A DNA stretch of 64,000 nucleotides from Gemmatimonadota bacterium (lineage in GTDB: Bacteria; Latescibacterota; UBA2968). Position 1 is the stretch's first letter; each line of letters begins with the position of its first letter. The stretch is from the NCBI GenBank assembly GCA_009838845.1, contig VXRD01000029.1, positions 24,226 through 88,225 of the forward strand. The letters are read 5' to 3'. Under the pieces are notes generated by a model. It ran no database searches, was not told where the DNA came from, and saw only the letters and a program-made list of their open reading frames with translations. Below are positions 51,994 to 62,600 of this stretch, piece after piece. The position numbers were made by a program, and so were the translations under genes.

Positions 51994-53355
51994 ATGCTAT
52001 ATGTTCGCTTGTTTCTTTTGATCTGGGCCGTGTTTGTTTTTGGGTGTTCGCCCAGGTCTGCAAATCTTACCCTTCCTTTTGAACCTCCCAAAGCTTTTTC
52101 CAGTCATGCCTCACATGCGCCTTCTGAACGGTGGTGGACCGCTTTTGGAGATGCGCGTATGGACAGCCTGGTCAATCGCGCATTGCAGTCCAATTTCAAT
52201 TTGGAGACGGCGTGGCATCGGTTGCGAAGTGCACAGGCTGTTGTGGATCGCGAAGGGGCTGGTCGGTTTCCAACGCTGGAAGTATCCGGGCGCGGTGAGG
52301 TTCAACGTCCCGATTCTGAAAATAATGCGCAGATCCGTTTGGGCATCACGTCCGAATACGAAATAGACCTGTGGGGGCGAATTCGTTCGGGTGTGGATGC
52401 CGCGCGTTATCGAATGCGGGCGACTGAGGCGGATTATCAGACTGCGGCATTGTCGCTTTCAGCAGAGGTCGTGCGTACTTATTTTCAGTTGATAGAAGCA
52501 CAAAGTCAGCACGAACTTTTTGAGCATCAGATCGAGACCAATCAGCAAGTGCTGAGTCTGATTCGAGCGCGTTTTGGCAGTGGGCAGATTCGCAGTGTGG
52601 ATATTTTGCGACAAAGGCAATTGATCGAATCCACACGCGAACAACAAATCGCGACAGAATCCAGAATCGAGGTATTAGAACACCAACTCGCTGTTTTGTC
52701 GGGCTATGCCCCTCAGGATGGAATTGTCTATACGCATCACGCCTTGCCAGATCTGCCACCTCTGCCGGATACGGGTTTGCCTGTTGAGTTGATTCAGCGG
52801 CGTCCAGATGTCAAAAGGGCTTATAACCTGCTGCTGGCGGCGGATCGCGATGTGGCGGTTGCTATCAGCAATCGGTATCCGCGTTTGAGCCTGACAGCAT
52901 TGGCATCGGGTGATGATCGCGGTTGTCTGTTTAAAGATTGGGTGGGCAATCTGATAGGCAATCTTTTGCTACCTGTTATCGATGGTGGTGAACGGGGGGC
53001 AGAAATCAAGCGCAATCAAGCCAACAAAAGCGCGCAACTATCGGCTTATGGACAGACGGTTTTGACGGCATTTGCCGAAGTGGAAAATGCATTGGTTCAA
53101 GAACAAAAACAGGTTGAACGCATCGCGAGTCTCGAAGCGCAGGTCGCTCTGGTGAGGCAGACGTATGATCAGTTAAGGCTGGAGTATTTAAATGGCATCA
53201 GCGATTATCTCGACGTACTTACCGCGCTGACAAACGAACAGAGGCTCCGGCGAGGGTTGATCTCTGCGAAACTCGATTTGCTGGAATTCCGCATTGCGCT
53301 TTATCGGGCGCTCGCAGGTGGTTTTGAAATTGCTCGTAATAACATAAACGGATAG
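51994..53355 (+). CDS. RND outer-membrane efflux lipoprotein (NodT/OprM family)
   Basis: 453 aa from ATG 51994; a TTG at 51976 is in frame, but the signal sequence MLYVRLFLLIWAVFVFGC begins here. Lipobox V-F-G-C directs lipidation. The two repeated TolC-like alpha-helical/beta units (NLETAWHRLRSAQAVVD, RPDVKRAYNLLLAADRD) form the outer-membrane channel that takes substrate from the pump across the envelope. First gene of a three-gene operon; shows a diderm envelope. Confidence 0.9.
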   Translation: MLYVRLFLLIWAVFVFGCSPRSANLTLPFEPPKAFSSHASHAPSERWWTAFGDARMDSLVNRALQSNFNLETAWHRLRSAQAVVDREGAGRFPTLEVSGRGEVQRPDSENNAQIRLGITSEYEIDLWGRIRSGVDAARYRMRATEADYQTAALSLSAEVVRTYFQLIEAQSQHELFEHQIETNQQVLSLIRARFGSGQIRSVDILRQRQLIESTREQQIATESRIEVLEHQLAVLSGYAPQDGIVYTHHALPDLPPLPDTGLPVELIQRRPDVKRAYNLLLAADRDVAVAISNRYPRLSLTALASGDDRGCLFKDWVGNLIGNLLLPVIDGGERGAEIKRNQANKSAQLSAYGQTVLTAFAEVENALVQEQKQVERIASLEAQVALVRQTYDQLRLEYLNGISDYLDVLTALTNEQRLRRGLISAKLDLLEFRIALYRALAGGFEIARNNING

Positions 53356-53362
53356 GCATAAC

Positions 53363-54562
53363 GTGGATAGCAAAAAAGCGCTGATTATTTGTTTTTGTAT
53401 TCTGGTTGTGGGTGCAGGTATTACTGCGCTGATTTTTATGACGGAGCCTACGGCGACTCGCGTTGCGGCGACTAAGAAAACCGCGATGCTCGTCGATGTG
53501 TTTGAGGTGCAACGCGGTACGTATCGCCCTGTGATTGTGGCGACGGGGACGGTTGAAGCAGAACAGGATATCATCTTGAGTCCACAAGTCGGTGGACGGG
53601 TACTTTCGCTGTCATCAACTTTTACGCCGGGTGGGTTTGTCAAAAAGGGTCAGGTACTGCTGCAGATTGATCCGGCAGATTATCAGAATGCACTTTTGCA
53701 AAAAAAGAGCGATCTGCGTCGTGCCACTGCTGATTTGAATATTGAGATGGGACGGCAGAATGTGGCGCAGAAAGATTATCAGATTCTGAATGAGACGCTG
53801 TCGGGTGAGCTTGAGGCGCTTGTGCTGCGCCAACCTCAGCTCAATGCAGCTCGGGCACGGGTAGAAGCGGCGCAGGCGGCAGTGAATCAGGCTGAACTGG
53901 AATTGCAGAGAACAACCATTAAAGCGCCTTTTGACGCGCACATTTTAAGTCGCAATGCCAATGTGGGTTCTCTGGTTTCCCCACGCGATAATCTCGGGCG
54001 TCTGGTTGGTCTGGATACATACTGGGTGGTGACGACCGTTCCGCTTTCCAAAATTCCGTGGCTTTCTTTTCCCAGCAGCGAGGCAGAAAAGGGATCGTTG
54101 GTGCAGATTCGCAATCGTGTGACCCAAAAAAAAGGTGCTTATCGCACAGGCTCTCTTCACAGACTCATTGGTGCATTGGCAGAAAAGACGCGTATGGCGC
54201 AGGTACTGGTTTCCGTTTCTGACCCGCTTGCTCATCGGGATGGATCTGATCATCTATCTCCGTTGATGATTGGCGCATTTGTCGAGACGCATATTGAGGC
54301 CAACGAAATTCCCAATGTGGTGCGTCTGGCACGCGATTATATCCGGGCTGGCAATACGGTCTGGGTGATGAAAGACGGTCTGTTGCGGATTCGGTCTGTT
54401 GAGATCGTTTTTCAAGATGCCGACTATGCTTATATATCGGATGGGTTGCAAGATAAGGATCGGGTGGTTACGACCAATTTGTCTCGAGTCGCTGATGGTG
54501 CAGAATTGCGTGTGAAAAGCGTTGGAGAGGAAGATCCTAAAACCCTGGGAGACACCCGGTGA
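53363..54562 (+). CDS. RND membrane-fusion (periplasmic adaptor) protein
   Basis: 399 aa from GTG 53363. One N-terminal membrane anchor ([20 protein letters not shown]), then the HlyD order: beta-barrel/lipoyl half ([20 protein letters not shown]), coiled coil ~100-180, lipoyl half ([19 protein letters not shown]) and C-terminal barrel. It links the inner-membrane pump to the outer-membrane channel. It begins 8 bases after the channel gene and its stop overlaps the permease start. Confidence 0.9.
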   Translation: MDSKKALIICFCILVVGAGITALIFMTEPTATRVAATKKTAMLVDVFEVQRGTYRPVIVATGTVEAEQDIILSPQVGGRVLSLSSTFTPGGFVKKGQVLLQIDPADYQNALLQKKSDLRRATADLNIEMGRQNVAQKDYQILNETLSGELEALVLRQPQLNAARARVEAAQAAVNQAELELQRTTIKAPFDAHILSRNANVGSLVSPRDNLGRLVGLDTYWVVTTVPLSKIPWLSFPSSEAEKGSLVQIRNRVTQKKGAYRTGSLHRLIGALAEKTRMAQVLVSVSDPLAHRDGSDHLSPLMIGAFVETHIEANEIPNVVRLARDYIRAGNTVWVMKDGLLRIRSVEIVFQDADYAYISDGLQDKDRVVTTNLSRVADGAELRVKSVGEEDPKTLGDTR

Positions 54563-57500
54563 TGAATGAGACACAGGATACATTTGAAGAAACACGAGGT
54601 CCGATTGCCTGGATGGCGCGCAATGCTATTGCGGCCAATCTGTTTATGATCATCCTCATTTTGGGCGGGATCTGGACAGCTTTTCATATCCAGAAGGAGG
54701 TCTATCCGCAGTATGAACTGGATATCGTCTCGGTCAGCGTGGGCTATCCGGGTGCGGCACCTGCGGAGGTGGAGCAGGGGATTTTACAGCCGATAGAAGA
54801 AGCTGTGCGCGGTGTGCAGGGGATCATGGAAATGACGTCGCAGGCTCGCGAGGGGCGTGGGAGTGTGACCATTGAACTGGTGGCAGGCACCAACCGGGGG
54901 AAAGCCTTTCAGGATATTGATCAGGCAGTCAATCGGATTCGGACATTTCCCGATGATATAGAACAACCCGAAGTCAGCCTGAGGGCACAACAGCGCAATG
55001 TGATGGATATTGGGCTGTATGGCGATGTAGATATCGGTACGCTGAGAAGTCTGGCCGAACAGCTAAGGGATCGATTGCTGAGCGATCCGACCATTACACA
55101 GGTCGAGCTTGGCAATGTGCCAGAATACAGGACGCATATTGAAATTCCCCAGCACAGGTTGCGTGAATACGGTCTTACACTACGCGATGTGGCACGCGTG
55201 ATTGTTTCGTCGAGTGAAGACATTCCTGCGGGTTCTGTGGAGACGGGTACGGGTGAAATTTTGTTGCGCATGAAAGAGCGCAAGCAGTGGGCCGATGAAT
55301 ATGGTCGTATTGTGATTATCCCTTCAGAAGGAGGTGGTGGGGTTACACTGGCGGACCTGGCAAAGATCACCGATGGCTTTGAAGAAGGCGGATTTCACGA
55401 ACGGTTTAATCGGCAGCTTACAGTTGGTGTGGATATCTATCGGATTGGGAATCAATCGCCACTTGAGATTGCCGAGGCCGTTAAAAATATCATGGCAGAT
55501 TTTGAGACCACCCTGCCGCCTGGTGTGAAGTATCGGATCGACAGCAACAGTGCAGAGGATTACAAAGATCGGTTGTTTTTGCTGATCGAAAACGGGATGC
55601 TGGCTATTGTGATTGTTTTGCTTATTCTGGCGATGTTCCTCGAGTTTCGGCTTGCATTTTGGGTGATGATGGGGATGGCCATTTCTTTCATAGGCAGTCT
55701 GGTGTTTCTGCCTGCTATTGATGTGAGCATCAATATGGTTTCTATGTTTGCATTTTTGGTGGTGCTCGGCATTGTGGTGGATGATGCGATTGTTGTGGGT
55801 GAAAATGTGCATGAATATCGGGAACAAGGTATGGGTCCGATGCAGGCGGCCATTGCGGGTACACGCGATATTGCCAGGCCGGTTACGTTCAGCATTTTGA
55901 CTACGATTGTGGCCTTTCTGCCGCTTTTGTTTATGCCCGGCACCACGGGAAAATTCTGGTGGCCATTGCCCGCGGTTGTGATCACTGTGCTGGCCGTGTC
56001 TCTTTTGGAGGCGCTATTTATTTTGCCTGCGCATCTCGGGCACCTTTCAAAGCGCGCTGTTTCGCCGGTAAATGGCACTGCGCATCGCTGGCAACAATCT
56101 ATTGCCAGCCATTTCAATCGGTTTATCGACCAACACTATCGCAGGTTTCTGGATGTCTGCATTCGGCATCGGTACGTTACGATTGCATCTGCTATTGCTT
56201 TGCTGATGATGGTGGGCGGTTATGGATACAGCGATCATATGGGTATGATTATGATGCCCGAAGTTTCTGCCGATGAGATTGAAGCGGGTATCCGATTGCC
56301 TGTGGGGACCACGCGGGACCAAGCTGCGCGGGTTGCACATGATGTGACCGAATCGACCCATCACATGTTTGAAGCGCACAACCTTTATCGCGTGGCCGAA
56401 GGGATTAAAACCAATGTGCGCAGGGGGAGTTTTATCGATGTAGAAATTGTGATGAAACCGCCCGATGAACACGATATGACGACAGGAGAGATCATCTCAC
56501 TATGGCGCGATAACATCGGGGATATTGATGGTGTCAGTCAGATTACGTTTGAGGCCGAGAGTGGGCCGGGCGGTTGGCAACAGGATATCAGTGTCGATTT
56601 GAGCCATTCGGATATTGACGTGTTGGCCAAAGCCAGCCGGGCATTTTTAGAGCGCGCCGAAGGGTTTGAAGAGACGCACGATGTGAGTGACAATTACAAT
56701 AAAGGCAAATCGCAGTTTGATTTTGTGTTGCGTCCGGAAGGCCGAAATTTGGGATTGACGCCGGTTGAGGTAGGGCGTCAGTTGCGCGATGCATTTTTCG
56801 GCGCACTGGCGATGCGTCAGTTGCGCGGTACAAATGAAATTGAAATGCGCGTGAAATTACCGATGGCAGAGCGAAAGGATATTCGCCATCTCGAAGAATT
56901 TGTTGTGCGTACACCTGATGGCACAGAAGTGCCTTTGATGGATGTGGTAGATATTGAGCGTGGCGAAGCGTTTACAAGTATTAATCGGCGAGATGGTCGG
57001 CGCGTGGTGACGGTGAGTATGGATGTGGAACCCAAGCGAGCGATGACGCGCGTTATGGAAGCGATTAAAACCGATGTGTTGCCACAAATTCGCGCTGAGT
57101 ATCCGGGATTAACCTGGACGTTTCAGGGGACGCAGGCTGAGATGCGCGAGTCAACGCAGGCGCTGTGGGGCGGTTTTGCCATGGCGATGGGCATTGTGTA
57201 TATGTTACTCGCCATTGCATTTGGCAGCTATGTCCAACCCTTGATTGTGATGGCGGCGATTCCGTTTGGGATTGTGGGCGCTGTGATCGGTCATATTCTG
57301 CTCGGTTATGATTTGTCGCTTATCAGTTTGATGGGGGTGATCGCCCTGTCGGGTGTTGTGGTAAATGATTCACTGATTATGATCGATTATGCAAATAAAA
57401 GGCGTGCCCATAGTTCGGCTTTTGAGGCGATTCACACTGCTGGGCTTCGGCGCTTCAAGCCTATTATTCTGACGACGTTGACAACGTTCGGTGGTTTGAC

Positions 57501-57693
57501 ACCGATTATTTTGGAGACATCCCGCCAGGCTTATTATCTCATTCCCATGGCAATCTCTCTCGGATTTGGTATTGTTTTTGCGACGTCTATAATTCTTTTG
57601 TTAGTGCCCTGTCTGTATATGATTCTGGAGGATATTGTCTCTCTCGTCACAAATGCCCGGTACAGTTTGAGCCGTTCGACGGACGGATTTTAA
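54562..57693 (+). CDS. RND efflux permease
   Basis: 1043 aa from ATG 54562 (TGATG overlap with the previous stop; GTG 54559 also possible). Typical AcrB-like size and layout: TM1 near residues 20-40, two large periplasmic loops, and TM clusters at ~335-520 and ~860-1020. The proton-relay segment [17 protein letters not shown] carries the conserved Asp pair; [16 protein letters not shown] is the TM10-11 region. Proton-driven export of hydrophobic or toxic compounds. Sequence is closer to the general MMPL/AcrB drug group than to metal pumps. A strong hairpin terminator follows. Confidence 0.92.
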   Translation: MNETQDTFEETRGPIAWMARNAIAANLFMIILILGGIWTAFHIQKEVYPQYELDIVSVSVGYPGAAPAEVEQGILQPIEEAVRGVQGIMEMTSQAREGRGSVTIELVAGTNRGKAFQDIDQAVNRIRTFPDDIEQPEVSLRAQQRNVMDIGLYGDVDIGTLRSLAEQLRDRLLSDPTITQVELGNVPEYRTHIEIPQHRLREYGLTLRDVARVIVSSSEDIPAGSVETGTGEILLRMKERKQWADEYGRIVIIPSEGGGGVTLADLAKITDGFEEGGFHERFNRQLTVGVDIYRIGNQSPLEIAEAVKNIMADFETTLPPGVKYRIDSNSAEDYKDRLFLLIENGMLAIVIVLLILAMFLEFRLAFWVMMGMAISFIGSLVFLPAIDVSINMVSMFAFLVVLGIVVDDAIVVGENVHEYREQGMGPMQAAIAGTRDIARPVTFSILTTIVAFLPLLFMPGTTGKFWWPLPAVVITVLAVSLLEALFILPAHLGHLSKRAVSPVNGTAHRWQQSIASHFNRFIDQHYRRFLDVCIRHRYVTIASAIALLMMVGGYGYSDHMGMIMMPEVSADEIEAGIRLPVGTTRDQAARVAHDVTESTHHMFEAHNLYRVAEGIKTNVRRGSFIDVEIVMKPPDEHDMTTGEIISLWRDNIGDIDGVSQITFEAESGPGGWQQDISVDLSHSDIDVLAKASRAFLERAEGFEETHDVSDNYNKGKSQFDFVLRPEGRNLGLTPVEVGRQLRDAFFGALAMRQLRGTNEIEMRVKLPMAERKDIRHLEEFVVRTPDGTEVPLMDVVDIERGEAFTSINRRDGRRVVTVSMDVEPKRAMTRVMEAIKTDVLPQIRAEYPGLTWTFQGTQAEMRESTQALWGGFAMAMGIVYMLLAIAFGSYVQPLIVMAAIPFGIVGAVIGHILLGYDLSLISLMGVIALSGVVVNDSLIMIDYANKRRAHSSAFEAIHTAGLRRFKPIILTTLTTFGGLTPIILETSRQAYYLIPMAISLGFGIVFATSIILLLVPCLYMILEDIVSLVTNARYSLSRSTDGF

Positions 57694-57725
57694 AAAAACA
57701 GAATGGTGAATAAATTGGGATACAG

Positions 57726-57756
57726 ATCCCCACTGGATAGGTTGTCCAGTGGGGAT
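57726..57756 (+). terminator. Hairpin terminator after the RND operon
   Basis: Perfect 12-bp stem ATCCCCACTGGA/TCCAGTGGGGAT with a seven-base loop (TAGGTTG), 33 bases after the permease stop, followed by a modest T-rich run. Confidence 0.7.
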
Positions 57757-57795
57757 TCTCTACAATTCTGCCTTTCAATCCACGCCTTACACCAC

Positions 57796-57824
57796 TTGAC
57801 CTGACCCCTAAAAGGCTATATATA
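57796..57824 (+). promoter_or_regulatory. Promoter of the toroid-GHL10-nitrilase cluster
   Basis: TTGACC (57796-57801), 17-base spacer, TATATA (57819-57824) within a TATATATAAT run; GGAGG and ATG follow at 57853. The -35 box lies in GACCTGACCCCT, which on the other strand (AGGGGTCAGGTC) resembles REP/RAYT-associated sequence. Confidence 0.55.
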
Positions 57825-57852
57825 ATTCTTTTCTTTAGATCGGAGGACGCTG

Positions 57853-59271
57853 ATGAACCCTGAAACCATGCTTGAGAAGGTGTGCCGTTCGCTGGATATT
57901 CTGATTGCATTGGGAGCGACTTATGAGGGGTTATTCCCCTCGATTATTGATCGATCGACCCATCAGATGATGACGAAAATGCCGCCGGGGATTGCGGGAC
58001 AGCGGGACGGCGACCGGTCACACCTGGGCAGCAACCTGATCCACGATCAGGCGGCGCTAAAGACGATGTACGCGCTTGCCGAGGCGCTGGACCGCCCGGA
58101 TTATGCACAGGCGGCAGACCGGTATTTGCAGCGGTTTGCAACCCACTGTACGGATACAATAACGGGTATTTTCCCCTGGGGAGAACACGCGTACTGGCAC
58201 CTATTGGAAGATCGGGTGGCAGACAGTTATCAGTTGCGGGAGGAAGCAAGGCCCAGTAAGACGACACACGATCACCTGCGACAGGCACCGCTCTGGCTGT
58301 GGGAAAAACTGTATGCCTTCAATCCGCCATGCGTCGAGCGCTTTGCCGAGGGAATCAACGGACATTGGACCGAAGGAGAGCCACTGGAATACATTCGGCA
58401 TGCATATATCGATGAGAAACGACCCTATGCCCGGGGGACGCGGTCCTGCGATTTCCCGAGGCATGGGGGATTTTACATTTTCGATTGGGCATTTGCCTAC
58501 TTGAAGACAGAGCGGACGGATTTTGTACAACAGATCGAAACCATGCTGGACTACTGGTGGGAGAAACGAGACGACCTGGGCCTGCTGCAGACGGAGAGCC
58601 GGTCGCCCGAGGACGATGTGGATTTTTATCGAATCAATGCGCCTGGGCAGACGCTCTCCCTGGGGGTGAGCCTGCTCGAATCCGCCGAGTTGATTGCAGG
58701 TGCGTTACCAGATCTGGCCACTCGCATGAGAGAACGGGCGGCCGTTTATATCGACGGTTTTTTAAAAGCTCCCCACGATCTGGAACGGGGTATCTATGTG
58801 AATTCCTTTCACCGGGGTTCCAACGAGGCTAAAGGAACGATGCCGGTTTGGGGCAGCGTATATGGAAACTGGCCCGCCTGTTATGCCGCACTATTTGCCC
58901 TGTGTGGCCATCGCATTCGGCCCCATCAAGGGCTTTTTGAGTGGGCCGTCGCGGTTGGAAAGAGCTATCTGGAAACCGATTTCCCGGATGACATTGCCGT
59001 ACCGGCGATGGATGCCGGATTGGGGTTGGAGTTGTTGGCAGATTTATATGATCTGACGGGAGAAACCAGGTGGCTGGACGGGGGCCTGGCCCTTGCCGAG
59101 AAGCTTATGGCCATTTATATGGATGGCGACCTGCCGAGGGGGGCATCGGGAATTGATTGGTACGAGTCGCAGATGGGACCGAGTTTTTTACAGCATGGAT
59201 TGGCGCGGATTGCACTGATGGCCCGCGATGGTCTCCCCTGTATTTTGGAGGGAGATTATACGGCGAGGTAA
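57853..59271 (+). CDS. Alpha/alpha-toroid carbohydrate-active protein
   Basis: 472 aa, CGGAGGAC upstream of the ATG. No signal peptide. It is related to the secreted protein at 18483-20045: FPWGEHAYWH and DFPRHGGFYIFDW correspond to AWGEHIGWDF and AFPAHGGNYIYVW. The helical-pair pattern indicates an (alpha/alpha)6 barrel found in glycoside hydrolases, epimerases and lyases. The first gene of a promoter-led cluster with a propeller, a GHL10-like barrel and two amidohydrolases, it may act on the oligosaccharide inside the cell. Exact family not assigned. Confidence 0.7.
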   Translation: MNPETMLEKVCRSLDILIALGATYEGLFPSIIDRSTHQMMTKMPPGIAGQRDGDRSHLGSNLIHDQAALKTMYALAEALDRPDYAQAADRYLQRFATHCTDTITGIFPWGEHAYWHLLEDRVADSYQLREEARPSKTTHDHLRQAPLWLWEKLYAFNPPCVERFAEGINGHWTEGEPLEYIRHAYIDEKRPYARGTRSCDFPRHGGFYIFDWAFAYLKTERTDFVQQIETMLDYWWEKRDDLGLLQTESRSPEDDVDFYRINAPGQTLSLGVSLLESAELIAGALPDLATRMRERAAVYIDGFLKAPHDLERGIYVNSFHRGSNEAKGTMPVWGSVYGNWPACYAALFALCGHRIRPHQGLFEWAVAVGKSYLETDFPDDIAVPAMDAGLGLELLADLYDLTGETRWLDGGLALAEKLMAIYMDGDLPRGASGIDWYESQMGPSFLQHGLARIALMARDGLPCILEGDYTAR

Positions 59272-59288
59272 AATGAGGGAAATAGATC

Positions 59289-60227
59289 ATGGACAAAAAC
59301 CAATGGCTGGATCCACAACCCTGGGAGCGAGACGTCGATACACCCTGTCTGTCCCTGGGCGCAGCCGGTCAATTTGACGACACCCACATTTTTGCTCCCT
59401 GTGTCGCTTTGGAAAACGGGCGCTATTACATGTGGTACAGCGGCTCGCGCGGCGAAGTAGATCTGCGGGTTTTTGCTCTGGGGCTGGCCACCAGCGACGA
59501 TGGCCTGCATTTTACACGACACCCCGCCTCCCCGGTTTGTACCCTGGCCGATGGCAGTCACTCCATCCTCACCCCCACCCTGGTACGCCACCCGGACGGC
59601 TCCCTGCGGCGCGAGGCGGGCAAGCTGCGTATGTTTTTTTCCTCGACCGATTTTCCCTCTGGCGACACGCGCCACACCCTGCACGCCATGACCAGCGACG
59701 ACGGACTTCGCTGGGATACGCCCTCCCCTCCCCTATTGGAAAACGCCTACGCCCCCACCCTATTTTGGGAAGACGACCACTACCGCCTGTGGTACACCGA
59801 TGTGACCGCCGACCCCTGGACCATACGCGCCGCCCACAGCGACAACGGCTTTGAGTGGCAAGTCCATCCCCAGCCGGTGTTGGAGTTAGACCAGGAATGG
59901 GAGTTCCAGCGCCTGGTCTATCCAACCGTTCTCAAAGAAGACGGTTATTATCTGATGTGGTACGGCAGCTATAGCAGCTATCCGCCCGAGGTCATGAAAA
60001 CCTCCATCGGATTTGCCATCAGCGAAGATGGCCTCAACTGGACTAAAAGTCCTCACAATCCGATCTTTGGTCCCGATCCTTCGCGGTCCTGGGAATCGCA
60101 CTTTACCACCAGCCATTCGCTCTTGCGCCTGGCCGACGGCTCCCTGCGCCTGTGGTACGCTTCGCGCACCAAACCACCTTTTGTACACAAATATTACGCC
60201 ATCGGCACCGCGCGATGGTACGCTTAA
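59289..60227 (+). CDS. Five-bladed beta-propeller glycosidase-like protein
   Basis: 312 aa. Repeated blades with the signature MWYSG, LWYTDV, MWYGSYSS, LWYASR and SDDGLHF/SDDGLRWDTP are typical of GH32/43/62/68/130-type five-bladed propellers. Putative acidic residues lie in FDDTHIFAP and in WEDDHYRLWYTD. No signal peptide. High GC. Substrate cannot be deduced; related proteins include arabinanases, fructosidases and mannoside phosphorylases. Confidence 0.72.
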   Translation: MDKNQWLDPQPWERDVDTPCLSLGAAGQFDDTHIFAPCVALENGRYYMWYSGSRGEVDLRVFALGLATSDDGLHFTRHPASPVCTLADGSHSILTPTLVRHPDGSLRREAGKLRMFFSSTDFPSGDTRHTLHAMTSDDGLRWDTPSPPLLENAYAPTLFWEDDHYRLWYTDVTADPWTIRAAHSDNGFEWQVHPQPVLELDQEWEFQRLVYPTVLKEDGYYLMWYGSYSSYPPEVMKTSIGFAISEDGLNWTKSPHNPIFGPDPSRSWESHFTTSHSLLRLADGSLRLWYASRTKPPFVHKYYAIGTARWYA

Positions 60228-60266
60228 TGCTTTCAATAAATACACCCGATCAGGAGGTCACCTTAG

Positions 60267-61556
60267 ATGGCGCAAGAGCAACTCGAATTGCGCGAGGCAA
60301 GCGGCAACGAAAAACCGGTGTTTGGCATCTCGGAGTGGATGTGCTACTACGCCAACTACGACAAGCCGTGCCCGGGACCTGAAGCACTGGACGAGTGCAT
60401 CGACCTGCACCTGCAAGCGGGCTGCGACCATCTGGTTTGGAATCTGGGACGTTCGGTGGTGGACTACTGGTCCGAGTTGCCCCATATCACGCGGATGTGC
60501 GAAAATGGCGACCAGGTCGGCGGCATCTCCTGGAGCTTTGTTCGCAAGGTGATGGACGAGGTGTGTCCGCTGCGGCACGCGCTGGCGCTGTGCCGCGACC
60601 GTGGGGCGCAACTGTGGGGCCGCCTGGGGATGAACCGCCACTATGGCCGGACGGACTGGATAGGGGTCACGTCCAGGTTCGCGCTGGACAATCCGGCCTT
60701 CAGGGAAGTGACCAAGCCGGGCAACGAGGACGCCAGCCGGCTGTGCTACGCGCTGGCGGAAGTACGGCGCGAGCGGATCGATATTTTGCTCGAGTGCCAG
60801 AGGATCGGCGTCGATGGGCTGGTGCTCGACTTCTGCCGGCAGATGCCGATGCTGCTATACCATCCGGCGCTGGTCGAGCCGTTTATGGCGGAGACGGGGG
60901 TGGATCCGCGCGAAATCGACTCGGACGACTTCGAACAATACCGGGTGTGGTTTCAGTACCGGGCCGATGTGCTGACCGAATTTATGACCGAACTGCGGCA
61001 GGCGGTGCGCGTCCAGGAGGGCAAATTGGGTCGGCGCTGCCCAATCATCGCCCGGGTGCCCGACAACGCGCGATGGCTGATACTGGCCTATGGACTGGAC
61101 AGCGAGCGCTGGTGCGAGGAGGATCTGATAGACGGATTGATGTTGAGTCCCTTTCCTCTGACCCGCGAGGATCTGGACCTGCACGTCGGCTATCACGCAG
61201 CAGTGGCACACCGACACGGCAAACTGTGCATTGGCGGTGTGGGATCCAAAGGGCTGATCGAAAACCGGGTAGAGAAGAATACGGGTTTTTATGCGCCGCA
61301 ACCGGCCTATGCACTGGCGGCACAACAGTACGCGGTGGGGGTCGATGGCATGAGCCTGTACCAGAGCGAGACGCTGGTGCGGATGGCGTATCTGGCGCAG
61401 TTGCTGAGCGACGTAGGCGTGCCGGCGATCGTGGCGGAGCAGGCGAATGCGCTACCCAGACCGACCCGACCGCGACCGGAGATCGGCATGGACTGGCACG
61501 CGCATATAGAGGGCCGACACAGCTTGCGGACGGAGGCGGGCGACGCCGCGCTCTAA
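60267..61556 (+). CDS. GHL10-like TIM-barrel glycoside-hydrolase-like protein
   Basis: 429 aa, AGGAGGTCACC leader. TIM-barrel of the glycosyl-hydrolase-like 10 (DUF187-related) type: GLVLDFCRQMPMLLYH carries the conserved D-x-x-R segment, followed by FRADVLTEFMTELRQ-like helix and CPIIARVPDN. No signal peptide. Very high GC, which also creates long false open frames in this region. The enzymatic activity of the family is poorly known. Confidence 0.7.
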   Translation: MAQEQLELREASGNEKPVFGISEWMCYYANYDKPCPGPEALDECIDLHLQAGCDHLVWNLGRSVVDYWSELPHITRMCENGDQVGGISWSFVRKVMDEVCPLRHALALCRDRGAQLWGRLGMNRHYGRTDWIGVTSRFALDNPAFREVTKPGNEDASRLCYALAEVRRERIDILLECQRIGVDGLVLDFCRQMPMLLYHPALVEPFMAETGVDPREIDSDDFEQYRVWFQYRADVLTEFMTELRQAVRVQEGKLGRRCPIIARVPDNARWLILAYGLDSERWCEEDLIDGLMLSPFPLTREDLDLHVGYHAAVAHRHGKLCIGGVGSKGLIENRVEKNTGFYAPQPAYALAAQQYAVGVDGMSLYQSETLVRMAYLAQLLSDVGVPAIVAEQANALPRPTRPRPEIGMDWHAHIEGRHSLRTEAGDAAL

Positions 61557-61597
61557 TGGACTGTCCAGCACGATTAGCATTGTGAAAGGAGAGATAT

Positions 61598-62563
61598 ATG
61601 GCACGATTCGTAAGAGTTGGATCGATTCAGTTCAGTGCATTTGCCGATTTGCAGCGGGGTGAACCCGAGAGCATGGAAAAAGTACTGCGCATGACCCGAA
61701 ACGACCTCAATTCATTGAAAGGATACAATCTGGACCTGGTGTTGACCTGTGAGCTGGTCGAAGGATACGGCCAGACCCTGGAAACGGCCGAGACCGTGGA
61801 ACAGCCGGGTCCGTTTTTGTCAATGTACCGGGATTTCGCCAGGGCCGAGTCATGCCACGTGGCTGGATCTATCAAGCTCCGCGAAGGCGACGACGTGTTC
61901 AATTCGATTGTGTATATCGGCCCTGATGGCTCAGTGATCGGTGCCTATCACAAGACGTACCTGACGGATAACGAGCGAAAACAGGGGTTGCGCTCGGGTG
62001 ACGGCCCCAAAGTTTTCGACACCGCGATCGGTCGCCTTGGAGGGGTGGTTTGTTTCGACCAGAAATTCGAGCAACTTCGGTTCGATTACCGGGACCTGAA
62101 ACCGGACATCCTCACATTTCCCAGTGCCTATCACGGCGGATTCCTTCAGCAGCAATGGGCGTACGAATGCCAGTGCTACTATCTGACCGCGCTTCGGTTC
62201 TACGGAGGCGGGGTGATCGATCCCCTCGGCCAGCCCGTGAAACTAAACACCAACTATTCACGCACGATGTGCGCAACGATCAACCTGGACCGCGTGCTGG
62301 TCAAACGCACTGGAAACTCCGGCAAGTTTCCTCTGATCGAGAAGAAATACCAGGATGAGGTCACGATCGACGTGCCGAGCTATATCGGGACCGCCTTGAT
62401 CCACAGCAATTCGGATAAGCGCTCGGCCATAGACATTGTGAGAGAATTTGAGTTGGAACTATTCGACGATTTCTTCGCCCGCAACATCCGGCAGAACGAT
62501 GAGAACCGCCGTCTGAACGTCGGTTCGCTCAAGGAGATTTATTCGGTTCGTTCGGCCGTATGA
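61598..62563 (+). CDS. Nitrilase-superfamily amidohydrolase
   Basis: 321 aa, AAAGGAG upstream. Carbon-nitrogen hydrolase fold with the triad E52 (LTCELVEGY), K119 (AYHKTYLT) and C152 (GGVVCFDQKF). The family hydrolyses non-peptide C-N bonds (amides, carbamoyls). Residues ~290-321 add a helical tail. Its position after the sugar enzymes suggests removal of an N-acyl or amide group from the substrate (inference). Two such genes occur side by side; they are only distantly related. Confidence 0.85.
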   Translation: MARFVRVGSIQFSAFADLQRGEPESMEKVLRMTRNDLNSLKGYNLDLVLTCELVEGYGQTLETAETVEQPGPFLSMYRDFARAESCHVAGSIKLREGDDVFNSIVYIGPDGSVIGAYHKTYLTDNERKQGLRSGDGPKVFDTAIGRLGGVVCFDQKFEQLRFDYRDLKPDILTFPSAYHGGFLQQQWAYECQCYYLTALRFYGGGVIDPLGQPVKLNTNYSRTMCATINLDRVLVKRTGNSGKFPLIEKKYQDEVTIDVPSYIGTALIHSNSDKRSAIDIVREFELELFDDFFARNIRQNDENRRLNVGSLKEIYSVRSAV

Positions 62564-62600
62564 GTACACATGAATAATCACGCATCGGAGAGAGGGTCGA

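Noticed and set aside
57774..57787. TTTCAATCCACGCC, similar to the end of some CRISPR repeats
   Set aside because: Only one copy; no spacers or cas genes anywhere in the window.
60395..61585. Long plus-strand open frame (396 codons) overlapping the GHL10-like gene
   Set aside because: It has low-complexity Arg/Ala/Gly-rich translation and no domain. It exists because of the high GC of the real gene in the other frame.
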